Assembly: GCA_017311185.1 (NCBI GenBank)
Contig: JAESUZ010003487.1
Location: 1,708,001 to 1,772,000, forward strand
DNA: 64,000 bases
Reading direction: 5' to 3'
Source: Proteles cristata cristata
Taxonomy: Eukaryota; Chordata; Mammalia; Carnivora; Hyaenidae
Each line of letters begins with the position of its first letter. The first letter of the stretch is position 1. A model generated the notes under the pieces. It was given only the letters and a program-made list of their open reading frames with translations, was not told the origin of the DNA and did not search any database. Positions 1-12,604 of this stretch are shown one piece after another. A program made the translations under genes and the position numbers.

Positions 1-1417
1 ACTGTTGATTATAACAAAGATCATTACCTTCATGTTATGAAATAGTATTGAGGCTGGAGTTGCAGTCGTTGTGTGGGAGTGTTCCCAGAGATCGCCTGTT
101 CTGTTTGCCAGTTATCACTGTAGGGCCTTCTGCATTTTTGCACACGTTAATGACCCCATCATCACTGCATTGTGATGAGTTGTGTCTGTAGTATACCCAA
201 GGCATATTTCATCATTTGAATTTGTTTCAGAGTGCTATTTGCTATGTGGTTCTTATTAATACTCTGTATAGGAAGACAAAAGCCATTAGTGTTTCATTGG
301 CAGTAAACAAGCCAATCCAGGACTCTTTGGGAATAACCTCACCTTCCTATAACTTGTTTTGAAAATGGTTTAGAACAGTTTAAAGTAAATGTGCTCTAGC
401 CTGGCATCAACCCCTACACCTGTGAAGATATTTAACCATTTGTTTATTTTGTTTACTATGGAATTAAATCCCTAATTTATCTCTTAAGTATGTACCAAAG
501 AATTAGCTGGATTTTTTTTCAGTTCCCTTTTCGATTTATCTGCCACACATTGCATTCTACAATACATACTGTGAGTATACCAGTAGCTCTCAGATGTGTT
601 TTGTTTTCTACGGGAAACATATCTAACTTAAGGTAATCAACATGGAAAAGAATTTGACTGAACTTACTTTGAAAAACAAAGCCTTCCCCTTATAAAAGTA
701 CTTTTATATTTACTTATGAAGGTCGTTGTCCTGAAAACTTCTGGATGGCTTTCTGAAGAGCCTGAAAGACTAGTCTATAAGAATATTAGAACTACTCTAC
801 AGCTTCCTTTATTCAGGTGTTCATGAGAAGCAGCTTTGGGGAGGGGCAACTGATCTCTGGCAAATCAGAGAAAATAAATGAAGAAAATAAGAAAAATACA
901 CAAGGATATTACAATAGATGGCAAATAGATGGTTAAATATATAAGCATACTTGAAAATTTTGAAGTAGTGAAGGGTTTTTCTTAAAAACAATGTGTCAAA
1001 AACAGACTTGAGATTAAGTAGTAAAATGAGCAAAGTGCTGAGTGGTACATACTGTATAAATACAATTTCAGATATGAGTATGCACAGATACAATATATAG
1101 AAAAGTATTATGGAAGTTATCTAATAGCATGCAAAATGATTTGTATTTCTTTATAAAACTGAAGCTCTACATTTTACAAATGTTTTAGGGTACACATGGA
1201 TTTTTATTCCAGTAAGAGAAACAGAAGGAAAGCTTTCTGTGTTGTAACTGATCAGATGGTTTTCAAAATCCGATCTATGTCTTCACAGTCACTCAAATTT
1301 TCCCATGTCTCTCACTCAACAGAACTTGGAAGGGAGTGTGTGTGTGTTCAGCTGTATGCGGTGGTGCTGATCATTTACACTGCTGGATTAAAATGCCATA
1401 GATAACAGTTAGAAGGC
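1..1417. other. unique AT-rich DNA, no gene seen
   Basis: AT-rich sequence without a recognisable repeat or coding region. The short open frames on both strands have no start context, domain or codon pattern that suggests use. Confidence 0.6.
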
Positions 1418-1640
1418 ATTTCAGCATCTGGGAATCAGAGCAGCCCTGGTGTGAATCAAGTGTTCACTCCTAGCCAGCTGTTAATTAAACCTCTCTGTTC
1501 ATCCTCCAGATCTTTTTTGTCATCAGTGAAATAAAGATGGTAACACTGATCCACCCCGGAGGTTATAGACAGGCTTGAATCTGAGAGTCTATGAGAGGTG
1601 CTTAGGACACAGTATTCAATCAATTACAGCTGTCATTGTT
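1418..1640 (+). repeat. MIR-like ancient SINE fragment
   Basis: The order of weak matches follows MIR: a tRNA-derived part ending in CAGCTGTTAATTAAACCTCT, then GTCATCAGTGAAATAAAGATGG (the 'cctcatctgtaaaatggg' block) and a GAGGTGCTTAGGACACAGT-like tail. It is highly diverged, as expected for a repeat that spread before placental radiation. Confidence 0.5.
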
Positions 1641-1645
1641 ATTGA

Positions 1646-2880
1646 CAGCCCCCTTGTAGGTCGTGCTCCATGTGGCTCCCACAGCCATCGTGTCTTTCTT
1701 TCATACCCAGCCAGTATCCTGACAATGGAATTCTCCACCACCTAACACACACAGCGATGAAGTGCTCTTCTGGCTGATCATCCTTTCATACCTAGCTTAA
1801 TGATTACCTCTTCTTACCAAGTATTTCCCCATCTCCCCAGGCAAAGGGTACTGGCCTTTTCCTTTTATAAAACAGAGGTGGCCAGGGCCATCTTCTACAC
1901 CATCCCTGCAGATGCAAAAAAAGGAATGAATGAATGAATGCAAAGTAGTAAGTCTATTTTTCTAGTCAAAAGTTGCCAGGTAGATGATCCTAAAACTTTT
2001 CTGAGATCCCTAGTGCTCAATCCTGGACTATTGTTATTGAAGGATGACCAAAGATAGGGACTCCATTTGATATTGGATTGTGGTATATGCTTTTAGCAGA
2101 TTGAGACAAAGGCATTGTTAATAACTAATTTAATAATTTGTATTCCCAGAATACAACACTGTATGATCTACATCAAAATAGTTATTTGCTTCCACATTTA
2201 GCTACAGATAACACCCCCCCACACACACACAAAAATAAACTTAAATTCCACTGTTTGCTTCCATGCAAGTTCTGTTTGAATTTTTTAAATTCCTTAAAGC
2301 TGTAATTTCAAATTATACTCAGGTCTTTGCACTATTTTTTTAAAAGCTGTTTTTCTATGGGCTAAATAGAATATTGTCCTCTGAAAAATGATGATTATCT
2401 TTCTCTTATGTAAAAGAGAGTCTGCTGATGTATAAGTTCTTACTATCGGGCTTTTGTACAATGGCAGTTTATAATCATGTTTTCATCCTTGATGGATGAG
2501 GTGACCTCGGTTCTTTTCCTGCTTTTCTTGTCTCTGGCTAATTCAGGTATTCTACAAATATTCTCACATTTAAACTAGATGTTTTACAAATACTCTCATC
2601 ATTTAAACTAGGTGTTTAGATTGATTTTTTAAACAACTACCAAAAAAGTCATTTAAAATTTTCCCATGTGGTAAAGCCATTTTAAGGTCAATGTGAAGAA
2701 TGCTTAATGGAAATAAATGGAAAAAAAAGTTGCCTCTTACATCAGTAAAATTAAGTTTTGCAAAATGTAAAATACTACCAACTAAGGAAAACTTAAATTG
2801 TCAGCATCAAAAGTCCACTGGATACATATTTTGAAAGGTGACTGCTTATGATAAAGTCTCTTTCATAGCTACTGTGTTTT
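1646..2880. other. unique DNA with small tandem repeats
   Basis: No gene was recognised. The interval holds a short (GAAT)n tract at 1923-1940, a C-run followed by a short CA tract at 2212-2231, and an imperfect tandem duplication of about 34 bp at 2549-2617 (copies carrying ACATTTAAACTAGATG and TCATTTAAACTAGGTG). Confidence 0.6.
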
Positions 2881-3128
2881 AAAGTTTGGAATGTATAGGA
2901 GGATTAGGAGGAACTTGGCGGAGGAACAAGGGGGAAATGGTGGGGGAAAGGGAGAGAGGCAAACCATGAGAGACTCTTGAATGCTGACAAAATTGAGGAC
3001 TGATGGATGTGGGGGGGGGGAGGGATGGGCATGGAGGAGGGCACTTGTGGGGATGAGCACTGAGTGTTCTGTGGAAACTAATTTGACAATAAACTATTTG
3101 TAAAAATAAAATAAAATAAAGTTTGGAA
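2881..3128 (+). mobile_element. recent 5'-truncated L1 3' end with target-site duplication
   Basis: The body at 2892-3117 is the end of a carnivore L1 3' UTR: a purine-rich segment, GAGACTCTTGAATGCTGACA, a G-run, GGGATGAGCACTGAGTG, and a terminal A-rich tail of AAATAAAATAAAATAAA. It is flanked by an 11-bp direct repeat, AAAGTTTGGAA, at 2881-2891 and 3118-3128, as expected from target-primed reverse transcription. Only about 226 bp of the element was copied. The same subfamily lies on the other strand at 18362-18786. Confidence 0.85.
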
Positions 3129-3257
3129 CTGGTATTCGAGCCACAGTGTAGATCAACTTAAGAAATATCCATCACTTCCATAAAAGAAACAGACTGCTCA
3201 AATGCAGTCCAGTATTCTTAGGGGAGGAATAAGTTTGAATTTTTGTTTTAAATAGAT

Positions 3258-3792
<535 letters not shown>

Positions 3793-3914
3793 TAAAGGCT
3801 GAAATGTGTTTCCCGAAGACCGGCGAGGGGGTTTTTCTTGTAAAGAAAGTTTACTTTTTGGTGTCTCATACCCAGGGTAATCTGTACATCTCTACTTATT
3901 TATGAACAGACTTT

Positions 3915-3970
3915 TAAAAAACAGCTTTATTGAGGTATGATCCAAGCACCATCCGGTTCCCCCAACCAGA
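3915..3970 (-). repeat. old L1 3'-UTR fragment (antisense)
   Basis: AACAGCTTTATTGAGGTATG followed by a CACCATCCGGTTCCCCCAACC-like segment matches the conserved 'acagctttattgagatataattcacataccatacaattcaccc' block at the end of old mammalian L1 elements read in antisense. It is a short remnant. Confidence 0.55.
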
Positions 3971-6769
3971 CTTTTTTGACATCAATTAATTGAAGAGACA
4001 ATAGCATAATAAGCGATTCAAGGCCTTTGCCTCATGACACAGCAAGTACTTTGAATTTTAGCACATTGCAAAGTAGTTTAAAGTATGTCTAATTTAAACG
4101 TGTAATATGTACATCACTGAGACAATCATGTACAGAGAGAATTTTTGGTGTAAATTTGTAATAATGGATGATTCTTTTACATATTGTTTAGAAAATGATA
4201 TTGAAAGGTAGCGATGCCTTGATAGTGAAGTAAGAGGCAATATGTGCACAAAGTCATGTGCAGTGCCTTATCAACTTACTGGGTATAAATATGTAGATAA
4301 TGGATTTTTTTTAGATAATGTTGTCAAGACCAAAAGCATGGATGTTAATAGGATTTTGTTTTCCAAATTATTATTCTCTCTTTTTTTTTAATGCTGTTAG
4401 GAGGACCTTGGTAAAGTAACACAGCAGTGTCTTAAATAATTTCAAAAAAAAAAAAAAAGCCCTCCTACAACCTCACCTTTTCATTTCCAGCACTAATGTA
4501 TTATCTGTAACTACTTGAAAACAATAATTATACAAATGCTTCTTCCCACAGAAAGAATGTAGATGATTGACATATTTTATTAATAAAATGGTTCATGAAT
4601 TGGAGGCTAGCAAAGTTTTTGTGGGCTCAGAGGATAGGGTCTGCCTTTAGGTAAAGGAGGACATTAGCACATATCTGGAAATGAGCAAAACTTTTTGTTC
4701 CTTCCGTTCTCCTCCACCCCATTCCCCACTCTCCCTGGAAAGTTCATTGCAGGCAGTGGCCCGATCGTCCTCACCAAAGTTATTCTTAACCTACATTGGG
4801 TATAAACCATAAAGCTGGGAAATAAAAATTGTCACCTTTGTTATGAGAAAAGACAATTTCTCCAAAAGTGATGAGTTGGGGCACTAAAGACTTCCATTAT
4901 TAAGAAATTACTTTTTAGATGAATTTTCTTTATTATACCAAGGAAAAACAAAACACCAGCTTTATCCCAAAGTAGCTAAAGAGCTACTGTATCTTTTTCT
5001 GAAGTTTCATGCTGCTGCTAGAATTAGTCACTTGTGAATTTTCCAAATTGCTTAAATTAACAGTCGAATTTGGGTTTTTCTTTTTTGTTTGAAATAAACA
5101 GAAGTTGACAATTTTTTAGCCTTTCCATTTTATGTGTTTGTACTCTGCAGATTGGAAAGACAAAGTTTATCTTGGCTTTACTGTATAAAGGTGTGTTGTG
5201 TCCACAACTGTGTACAGAATTTTTCTTCATTAATTTTGTGTTTAAATTAATAAAATTGATTTGTGCAGTACTGTAAGCTCCTTGAATATATTTTCTCATC
5301 TCTCATTTACAAGAAATAGCAGGATCTTGGCTGCATTAGAATGCTTCTGGTCTAGCAAAAGGAAGTGGTATAAAGCCATTGCAATAATAATGACTTTATC
5401 AGTCCTTCAAGGGACTAAACTAGAAAGGGAACAGTTGTTTCTTTGATCACTGGAAAAACAGATGAATTGAAAAGCTGTATACTTCCTCAAAACTATACTG
5501 GACACTCACTCAAATTTACTATAGAACAGAATTCAGCATCAAGTATCTTGGATGGCAGAGCACCAATTTAGCTACTTAAATACCAAAGGGACAGCAATAT
5601 AAAGCAGTTTCATCTATAAAGAACACCCACAACATATACATCTAAAATTTGGCCAGATTAATCACTGACAGAGAGCTCTAAAACAGCACAGCTTGCTTCC
5701 TCCTGGGATTTAATCTTAGAAACACAACATTCATACATACAAACACATGAAAAAAATCAAATATGCAATTATCGGACTCATTCTTCACAGGCACACACTC
5801 AGCGAAGGGGCTTGAGTAATAGAGTGTTTGAGCATGCTCAGACACCCTGAGAATAAAAAAGTTTCAGGGGAAAGTCTTCAAAGAGATGCAGGAATGGAGG
5901 GTGGAGGGGTTTTTAAGTCTCAAGCAAAGAAAATAAGGAAAATGGGCAAAGTGGAGGGTATATGTCCAAAGATAATTTTTTTGAAGTACCACTTCTAACA
6001 TGGCACCCCCTGACCAAAATGTTGAAAGGGCTTCCCTTTGACCACTGCTGGGAGCCCAGATTTTTCTACTTGGCATTCTAACATTTCCAGATAGAGTACC
6101 TACTTTCTTCCCAACATAATCTCTCATTACTGCTATGAACAAACCTTCCAAACACATGAACTGGACTCTTTAATGGACCAAACAGCCTGTAACCATTGCT
6201 CCCTCATCTTTGCTCAGAACATTCCCATTTCTGTCGGTGACTTCCTCCACCCTCAACCCACCCAAACCGTGTCCAGCTTTAGTGCCTTCTTTCTTGCAGA
6301 GCCTTCTTTCCCATCATGGGACACAGTGTTCATTCCCTCTCCCAAATTTCTCCCCCTCAATGTCCATCGTCTCATTGGAGTTCATATTATTCCCTTAAAT
6401 GAAGATTCTCTGGGCCCCCACCATGGGGAGCATTGTCCTAATTGCTAATGAAGCAGGGCCCCACTCCTGAGGTTGGAATTTTTACGTTCAACTAGGTGGA
6501 AAGAGACAAGGATGAATTAATGAATAAGATACAAGGAGTCAAAAATACTCTTGATGGAAAATTAAGACAGGGAATATGACAGGACATAAGCCTCTTTGGA
6601 AAGGGTGGACAGAACCATCGAGTATGAACTGAGGTCAACTGCATAGGAAGATCAGGGGCAGAGCACACAGGCCAAGGTCCTCAGAGAAGAACGCTTCTAT
6701 TTATTGTGTTCTAGGAGTGAGAATCATACCCATGGGCCCAGAAGAGAGGACTTTGGAAAGGAAGGGAGA
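3971..6769. other. unique DNA, no gene seen
   Basis: Mostly AT-rich sequence with a poly-A run at 4443-4458. The open frames here (for example 97 codons on the minus strand at 5864-6157 and 91 codons on the plus strand at 6173-6448) show no recognisable domain, no codon bias and no splice context. No young repeat was seen. Confidence 0.55.
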
Positions 6770-6985
6770 CCAGGAAAGCCCTCAAAGTCATGGTAAGGGA
6801 TTTGTATGTCATTCTGAATGGAATGGGAAGCCATTGAGGGTTTTACACAGGAGTGTGGCCAGACCTGATAAACTCTTTAAAATGATCACTCTGGCTGCCG
6901 GGTGGAGAATGGGCTGTGGAAGAGCAAGAGAAACGGGGAAACAAGTTACTAGCCTGAGAGGGCAGAGCCAGCTCCTTGACCACAC
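6770..6985 (-). repeat. L2-class LINE fragment
   Basis: GGAATGGGAAGCCATTGAGG, then a GGAGTGTGGCCAGACCTGAT segment and GATCACTCTGGCTGC are the antisense version of a typical ancient L2-era block ('gccagagtgatctttctaaaa ... ccaatggcttcccat'). The match is good but the family name is from memory. Confidence 0.5.
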
Positions 6986-7149
6986 AAACCATTTAGGAGG
7001 GCAGGGTTTTGTTCTGGCTTAGTTAAAAAACAAGGTGAAAATGACAGTCCCATCTCAGTCCTGACCTCAAGCATTCAGATGGTGACTTAAAAAGCATCCA
7101 TTACAATTACAAACAGGCTTCCCTGAGTAGTAGAGATGGGTGTGAAGTG

Positions 7150-7300
7150 GGGCAGGTACAGGCAGCCGGGGTACGTGGAACACTTCCCCACAGAACTGAC
7201 ATCTAAACAGAGACCTGAAAGCTAGAGTTGGCCTGAGCAGAGTGGAGAGAAGGGGAAATATGACAGAGGCCTTGAGAGGAAGTACTGTGGCAAGGGAAGG
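7150..7300 (-). repeat. second L2-class fragment
   Basis: CTAAACAGAGACCTGAAAGC followed by GACAGAGGCCTTGAGAGGAA resembles the antisense L2 segment 'gagctgagacctgaaggatga ... aaaggccctgaggcagg'. Its order relative to the 6770-6985 fragment is the reverse of a continuous element, so the two are probably separate insertions or a rearranged copy. Confidence 0.4.
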
Positions 7301-7944
7301 AGCGAAGAAAGGAAAGCCTTGGGACTAAGGTACTGAGCACTGTTGAGAATAGAACTGGCCAAGAGAGGGAAAGACCAGGGATTTAATTGTCCTTCATCTC
7401 AGAGTAAACTTCAGGCATTAGTGCTTTTATTATACATGAGCTTGACTCCTCCTCCACCACAGAAGAAAAGGAAGGGGGACACGAATACATATTTCAATGA
7501 GGCTCCTGCATTAACATACAAGCCCAGAACCTTTCACTGTGCCAATGATTCCACATGAGATTTCAAATGTTAGGATTAAGTCAGGTCTAGTGGAGCCCCC
7601 TTTAATTTACACATTACAAAACTTGGGTCAAATGCTTTTCATGAGGTCACAGCCAAATTAGGCAGAGTCACAACTCTAACCAGCTCTTGGATACAACACA
7701 GAATCACGGAAAGAATATGAGTTCTCAGGGCAAGAAATGTTGGCTTTGCTTCCCCACTCTATCACTGCACACCAGTGTGAGCATGGGCAGCCCCTAGCGA
7801 TTTTCAAGGCATATTCAGTGTCCTTCTACACAGTTAGTACAATTTTCCAATGATGAGGGAATGCTTTTTTTTTAAAGAAAAGAACACCTTCGCACCTCAA
7901 TTCCATGTCAATCTTTCAGAAGTTAATTTAAAATGTGTCTTCTA
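7301..7944. other. unique DNA, possible weak MIR remnant
   Basis: No gene was recognised. The part around 7700-7830 has a weak MIR-like order of words (TATCACTGCACACCAGTGTG near a GGGCAG segment), but it is too diverged to call with confidence. Confidence 0.4.
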
Positions 7945-8135
7945 GGGGCACCTGGTTGTCTCAGTCAGTTGAATGTCAAACTCTTGATTTCAGCTCAGGT
8001 CATGATCAAATGGTCGTGGGACTGAGCCGCACTGTCAGCGTGGAGCCTGCATAGGATCCTGTCTTTCCCTCTCTCTCTTTCTCTGCCCCTCCCCCACCCT
8101 CTCTCTCTCAAAATAAATAAACATTAAAAAGATAA
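7945..8135 (+). mobile_element. CanSINE (tRNA-Lys-derived SINE)
   Basis: The copy starts GGGGCACCTGGTTGTCTCAG, has the pol III B-box region in degraded form, a CT-rich segment and a tail AAATAAATAAACATTAAAAA. It is slightly shortened in the middle and moderately diverged. Its antisense strand gives an Arg-Glu-rich open frame (8035-8280) that is an artefact of the CT tract. Confidence 0.85.
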
Positions 8136-8204
8136 AATTTGCCTGCCAGTATTTGCAAATGTCAACTTTTAACAGTAATGTATGAGATTTGCTTTTAAAT
8201 TTTA

Positions 8205-8335
8205 AGGAAGGCACTTGTTGGGATGAGCACTGGGTGTTATACATAAGTGATGAATCACTAAATTCTACTCCTGGGGCCATTACTACACTATATGTTAACT
8301 AGGATTTAAATAAAATTTTTAAAAATTAGTGATTT
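8205..8335 (+). repeat. carnivore L1 3' terminal fragment
   Basis: AAGGCACTTGTTGGGATGAG, CACTGGGTGTTATACATAAG, TGATGAATCACTAAATTCTA and a final TTTAAATAAAATTTTTAAAA are the last ~130 bp of a carnivore L1 3' UTR. The same ending is seen at 12890-13010. The element is heavily 5'-truncated. Confidence 0.75.
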
Positions 8336-8340
8336 AAAAA

Positions 8341-9307
8341 CGCAAGTATTTGAATAGGACATGGATGTTTCCCAATTCAAATGACTCTAAAGGAGGCCAT
8401 TCGCTGAGCAGAATGTAAAGGTGATGCTCCAGATGCTGTGTCCACATAAGACATGCAAGAAATCTCCTCACAGACCCTGGAGCTTCCCCACACTACATGC
8501 AGCTACGAAAGTGTCAGCTGGAATCGTCCTGTCCATCCCATTCAGGATACGTTTTTGACAACCCAAAAGGATAGAGGTAGTAAAAGCACTTCTCTCGGTG
8601 TCTCTCAGAACGTTTCCATTTCTCTCTATTCTGTGCAATTACGCGAACTGACAGGATAACTTGTGGCAGAAGAAATGAAAGGGTTTGTAATTTAGGAAAC
8701 CTTTGGCCCCACTGACTCAAAGCAGGTTGTTTGTAAAAAGGAAATCCTGACCTCAGCTAACTGGCAAACTCTGTCAGAAGCAATAGAAGGAAGCGACGGA
8801 GAAAGAACAGCGCCTGGGATTTTTATTGGCAACAGAAGAAAATTGGATGCTCTGCCAGAGGAAAGCCCTTCGAAGGGAGCGCTCCAGTGGGGGACCAAGA
8901 CCCGCCCAGATACTGAGTGTGTGCCTGCACAATTGCATGGTGGTTCTGTTCTGGTTTTGTGGGCTGGTTTGACTGGAGGCGTTTGCTGCACGGGACGATA
9001 ACTAGACTGACAAGCCTGAGAATGGATTTCCTCCACTTAGCTGGAGTTGCAATCCCGCTTCTGCTCTAAGCATTCTGTGGCCTGCACCATCTTCAGTCTC
9101 GGCTTGGCACAAAGCTCCAGCCACCACAGACAATGGAGCATGCACCAGGTGTGCAAGAAGATAAGCTACCTACTGTTTTCCATGCCAGTGCTGTCCCGCA
9201 ACTCACCCCCACTAACCTCCTCCCTCTATGTGCTGTTTGGCGGGACTCTGCGGTGACCTCAGGGTAACTCCATAGAAGAAAGGAGGTCTCTGCAAGTTCT
9301 AATTTCC
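8341..9307. other. unique DNA, no gene seen
   Basis: Contains open frames of 68 codons (plus, 8453-8659) and 68 and 114 codons (minus, 8514-8720 and 8692-9036). None shows a domain or plausible splice structure. Confidence 0.5.
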
Positions 9308-9430
9308 TTATGCCAGTGGTTTCAATTTGCTGCCCACTGAAATCACCTAGGTGCTTTGAAAAATATTCATCTTGAGCCCCACTTCAGAGCCTCTAATTTG
9401 TCTTGGATAGGGCTTGAGCAGAAGCCAAAG
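9308..9430. repeat. MER5-type hAT DNA transposon remnant
   Basis: CAGTGGTTTCAATTTGCTGC, GAAATCACCTAGGTGCTTTG and a following GAGCCCCACTTCAGAG segment match the MER5 pattern 'cagtggttctcaa...ctgc...ggaatcacctgg...gggccccac...ttctgatttaattggtct'. It is non-autonomous and old, with the 3' terminus lost. Confidence 0.65.
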
Positions 9431-10252
9431 TAAGAAGCTGTTGTTCCATGCCAACCAGGTACATGTGAGAGTGACCTGCACTGCAGTCAATTCCTGGCAG
9501 GTCCGGACAATTTGGGAAGTGTGTTTTCCAGTTCTCAGTTCTTCCTTTCCAATCCATTCTGATTGCCAGTTGGCTATGCCTATATTTCTGAAATCCGTAT
9601 GACTCTAACTCAATTCAACACCTGGAGAGTTCTTACTATGACTAAAAAGTTCCGCCTGATACCAGGGGTGTCCCCAGACGGCTGGCTATCTGGTGGAGAA
9701 AGAGATAGATGCTAAAAGGCAGACCATGATGAGGACCTCACCAGATCGTAGAACGCTGCAATCTGTGGCTATGAAAGCTGCAAAGAATTTTAATTCATGA
9801 TGGAAGCCCAGATAGTATAGCGATGGATGTTGGCTGGGGAGACAGAAGAAGTCTCACAGAAGAGCTAATATTTTTGTTGGGCTAAATGGAAAAGAGAAAA
9901 ATAAGATGCTGATTTTTAGCCTGGTTTAGGCTCCTAAACCAGGTCCTCCCCTGGATTAACAAGAGAAATATATAGTAACCACAGGCTGAAAGACAGTGGG
10001 AAGTGGCTGCAACAATCCAAATGAAATGTAATCTGTCCTACGGCGGCCCTGAAGACAGAAATATGGGAGCAGCATAGTAGATGTCCCAGGGGCAGGGCTA
10101 GTCGTGAGGGATGGGATGCGCTTACAAGATCCTTTGGCTACCCCCTACTCCTACACCCAACACTGGAAAGGCTCTGGCTGGGAAAGTGTTATTTCATTCT
10201 AAATCTCTCCAGTTCAGAACTAGGAGGCTTTGCCCTTTGGAACCAATCTTAC
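9431..10252. other. unique DNA, no gene seen
   Basis: No repeat or gene was called. The short open frames at 9414-9602 and 10111-10293 are unsupported. Confidence 0.5.
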
Positions 10253-10762
10253 ACAGATCTTCCTTGACTTACGATGTGGTTACATCCCAGTAAACCTGTC
10301 ACAGATTGAAACTCTTAAGTCAAAAATACACCTTTAATGCTTGTAACCTTCAGAACATCATAGCTTAGCCTCACCTGCATTAAACATGCTCAGAACACTT
10401 ACATTAACCTACACTTGGACAAAATCATCTAACACAAAGATCATTTTATAATAAAGTATTGAATATCTCATGTAATTTACTGAAAGGTGTGCTGAACATG
10501 AAAAACAGAATGATTGTACAGGCACAAAAGGGTCATGAGTATATCAGTTATTTACCCTTATAACTGCAGGCCTGACTGAGAGCTGCAGCTGGCTGCCATC
10601 ACTCAGCATCAAGAGTAAGTATCACACTGCCTCTCACCAGCCCGGGAAAAGATCCAAATTCAAAATTTGAAGTACAGTTTCTACTGAAGGCATATTGCTT
10701 TTGTGCCATTGTAAAGTTGAAAAATTGTGATTTGAAACACTGCAAATAAGGGACAATCTGTA
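10253..10762. mobile_element. Tigger-type MITE (TcMar), near full length
   Basis: The start ACAGATCTTCCTTGACTTAC and the reverse complement of the end, ACAGATTGTCCCTTATTTGC, form terminal inverted repeats. The interior carries hallmark words of a Tigger-related non-autonomous element: CATCATAGCTTAGCCT, GCTCAGAACACTTACATTA, AAAATCATCTAACACAAAG, AATATCTCATGTAATTTA and AGCCCGGGAAAAGATC. About 510 bp long with no transposase frame. Such elements stopped moving before carnivoran origin. Confidence 0.8.
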
Positions 10763-10774
10763 TATGGTTGACTG

Positions 10775-10792
10775 TGTGTGTGTGTGTGTGTT
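10775..10792. repeat. (TG)n microsatellite
   Basis: About nine TG units directly beyond the Tigger-type MITE. Confidence 0.9.
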
Positions 10793-12029
10793 ACAGAACT
10801 GTTTAGGGTACGCATAGCAACTGATTTCCCTGAGGGTTCCAGAAAGTGCAGTCATCAGGCAGGTGCCCTTTACATATAATTGGGAAAAGATCACTTTTCC
10901 ATTTCAAATAGGGGAAAGCTGCCTGGCTGGCTGACAGAGACGACAAAGATGTTAAGCTGTCCCTATGAAGTCCCTTAGTAACCACTCTCTAAAAACATAA
11001 TCTGGCAGTGGTATTGGTGGGGGAGCATCCCGGCTCAGCTTCAACAACTATGTGGCTTTTGTGGCATCTCCAGGGAGACACGGGTCCCTGCAAATGCTCA
11101 CTCCTCAGACCTCCTACTGAAGGATGCCGCATCCTTTGAGATAAACCAAGTACCCAGGGGCTGCCCCAAGGTTGCTAATACAAAAGTCCTTTGGCTGTGT
11201 CCTTTGCACTTCCTTGTTTACAACCACAGAGCCCACCTCGGAAAAACAGCAAAGTGTTCAAGAAGAGAAAAAGAAAAGGAAGAAAGAGAAAAACAACAAC
11301 AACAAAGAATGTGGACAAAATCAGGGGGGCGGTTGATCATGTCAGTGTGAACAATGAAAAAGACTAAAATTGAACAGATTCCCCCTGAACTTTTTCTAGC
11401 CCTGACGCGCAGGAGGCCTGGCCAGAAGCCACCCGCTGTCACGGGGATCAAAGTCCTCAAGAACTCAAGTCCAGACAACCCCTGGGAAGGAGGAGGAAGG
11501 AGGAGGGGAACCGAGCCGGAGGGGGGCAATGCTCCCTCCTCTGGCTCTTCAGAAAGGGCCTCTTTCACCGCCTCCCCATGTTCCTGTCTGTACAAACGTC
11601 TCACTGAGAAATCACCACAGGCCCCATCACCTAGCCTGCTTAGTGGTTCAAAAATACCAAAGGTTTTGCGGAATTTCCATTCTTCCCAAAGTAGTTAAAA
11701 TGCAAGCGGGCGGGAGAACGAGTTGATGGAGGAAGCACACACCCTCATTGGAACAGTCTTGTTTTGAAAAACTTCTGCCCTCTGGGGTTGAAAGCATTTC
11801 TTGGCCCAGTGGAATCAAGAGGTGCCATGATAGCTCCAGAAATGCTTCCAGCCCTTGACCTTGATATTTATTTGCAAAGCCTTACAGGAAATCAGTTCTA
11901 TGTGTTCCATGAAAAACAAAGGAAAATGCAGGAATCAGGAAAAACAACAGACTGCTCCAAACAGCCTTACATGAACAGACTTTAAAGAAAATTAGATGCT
12001 CAAAAAATAGTTTCCTTTGACATGTAATC
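10793..12029. other. unique DNA with a GC-richer stretch
   Basis: The part at 11390-11720 is richer in G+C with a purine-rich AGGAGGAGGAAGGAGGAGGG-like core at 11490-11513 and stays open in several frames (114 codons plus at 11354-11698; 128 codons minus at 11218-11604). No protein family is recognised. It may be a conserved non-coding element or simply a local composition change. Confidence 0.4.
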
Positions 12030-12200
12030 TTTCAACATGTACTGAAGACCCACTACGCGCTCAGGCCTATGCTAGGTGCTGACAGGATCTGTGCCCTGAG
12101 AAGTTCATGTTTCCCAGGGTGGAGTAAGGAGTGCTGTTGGATCAAGGTGAGTGGGTGACTTGAACTTCACCACTAAAGATCAGAATGAGCTGAAGGCTTT
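12030..12200 (-). repeat. L2 3'-end fragment (antisense)
   Basis: ACTGAAGACCCACTACGCGC, GCTAGGTGCTGACAGG and GTGCCCTGAGAAGTTCATG follow the antisense L2 3' end ('attgagcacctactatgtgcc...ctaggtgctggggata...ccctcatggagcttac'). Confidence 0.55.
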
Positions 12201-12309
12201 AGGAACAGGGGGAAGAGAGACATGCTTTGGGAAGACACTTAACGAGTGCAATATTTAATTTGTACTGTGAAAAACAAGTAGGAGTTTCACAGATTAAAAA
12301 AAATAAAAA

Positions 12310-12557
12310 AGGAGACAACAATAGCCAAACGACCGCGAAAGCCCAAATGTCCATCGACTGATGGATAAAGAAGATGTATTATATAGAAAGAATGGAGGGG
12401 CGCCTGGATGGCTCAGTCAGTTAAGCATCTGACTCTTGATTTCTGCTCAGGTCATGATCTCACAGGTTCATGAATGGAGCTGCCTGTTGGGCTCTGCACT
12501 GAGAGCATGGAGCCTGCTTGGGATTCTCCCTTTCTCTCTCTTTCTGCCCTTACCTCA

Positions 12558-12604
<47 letters not shown>

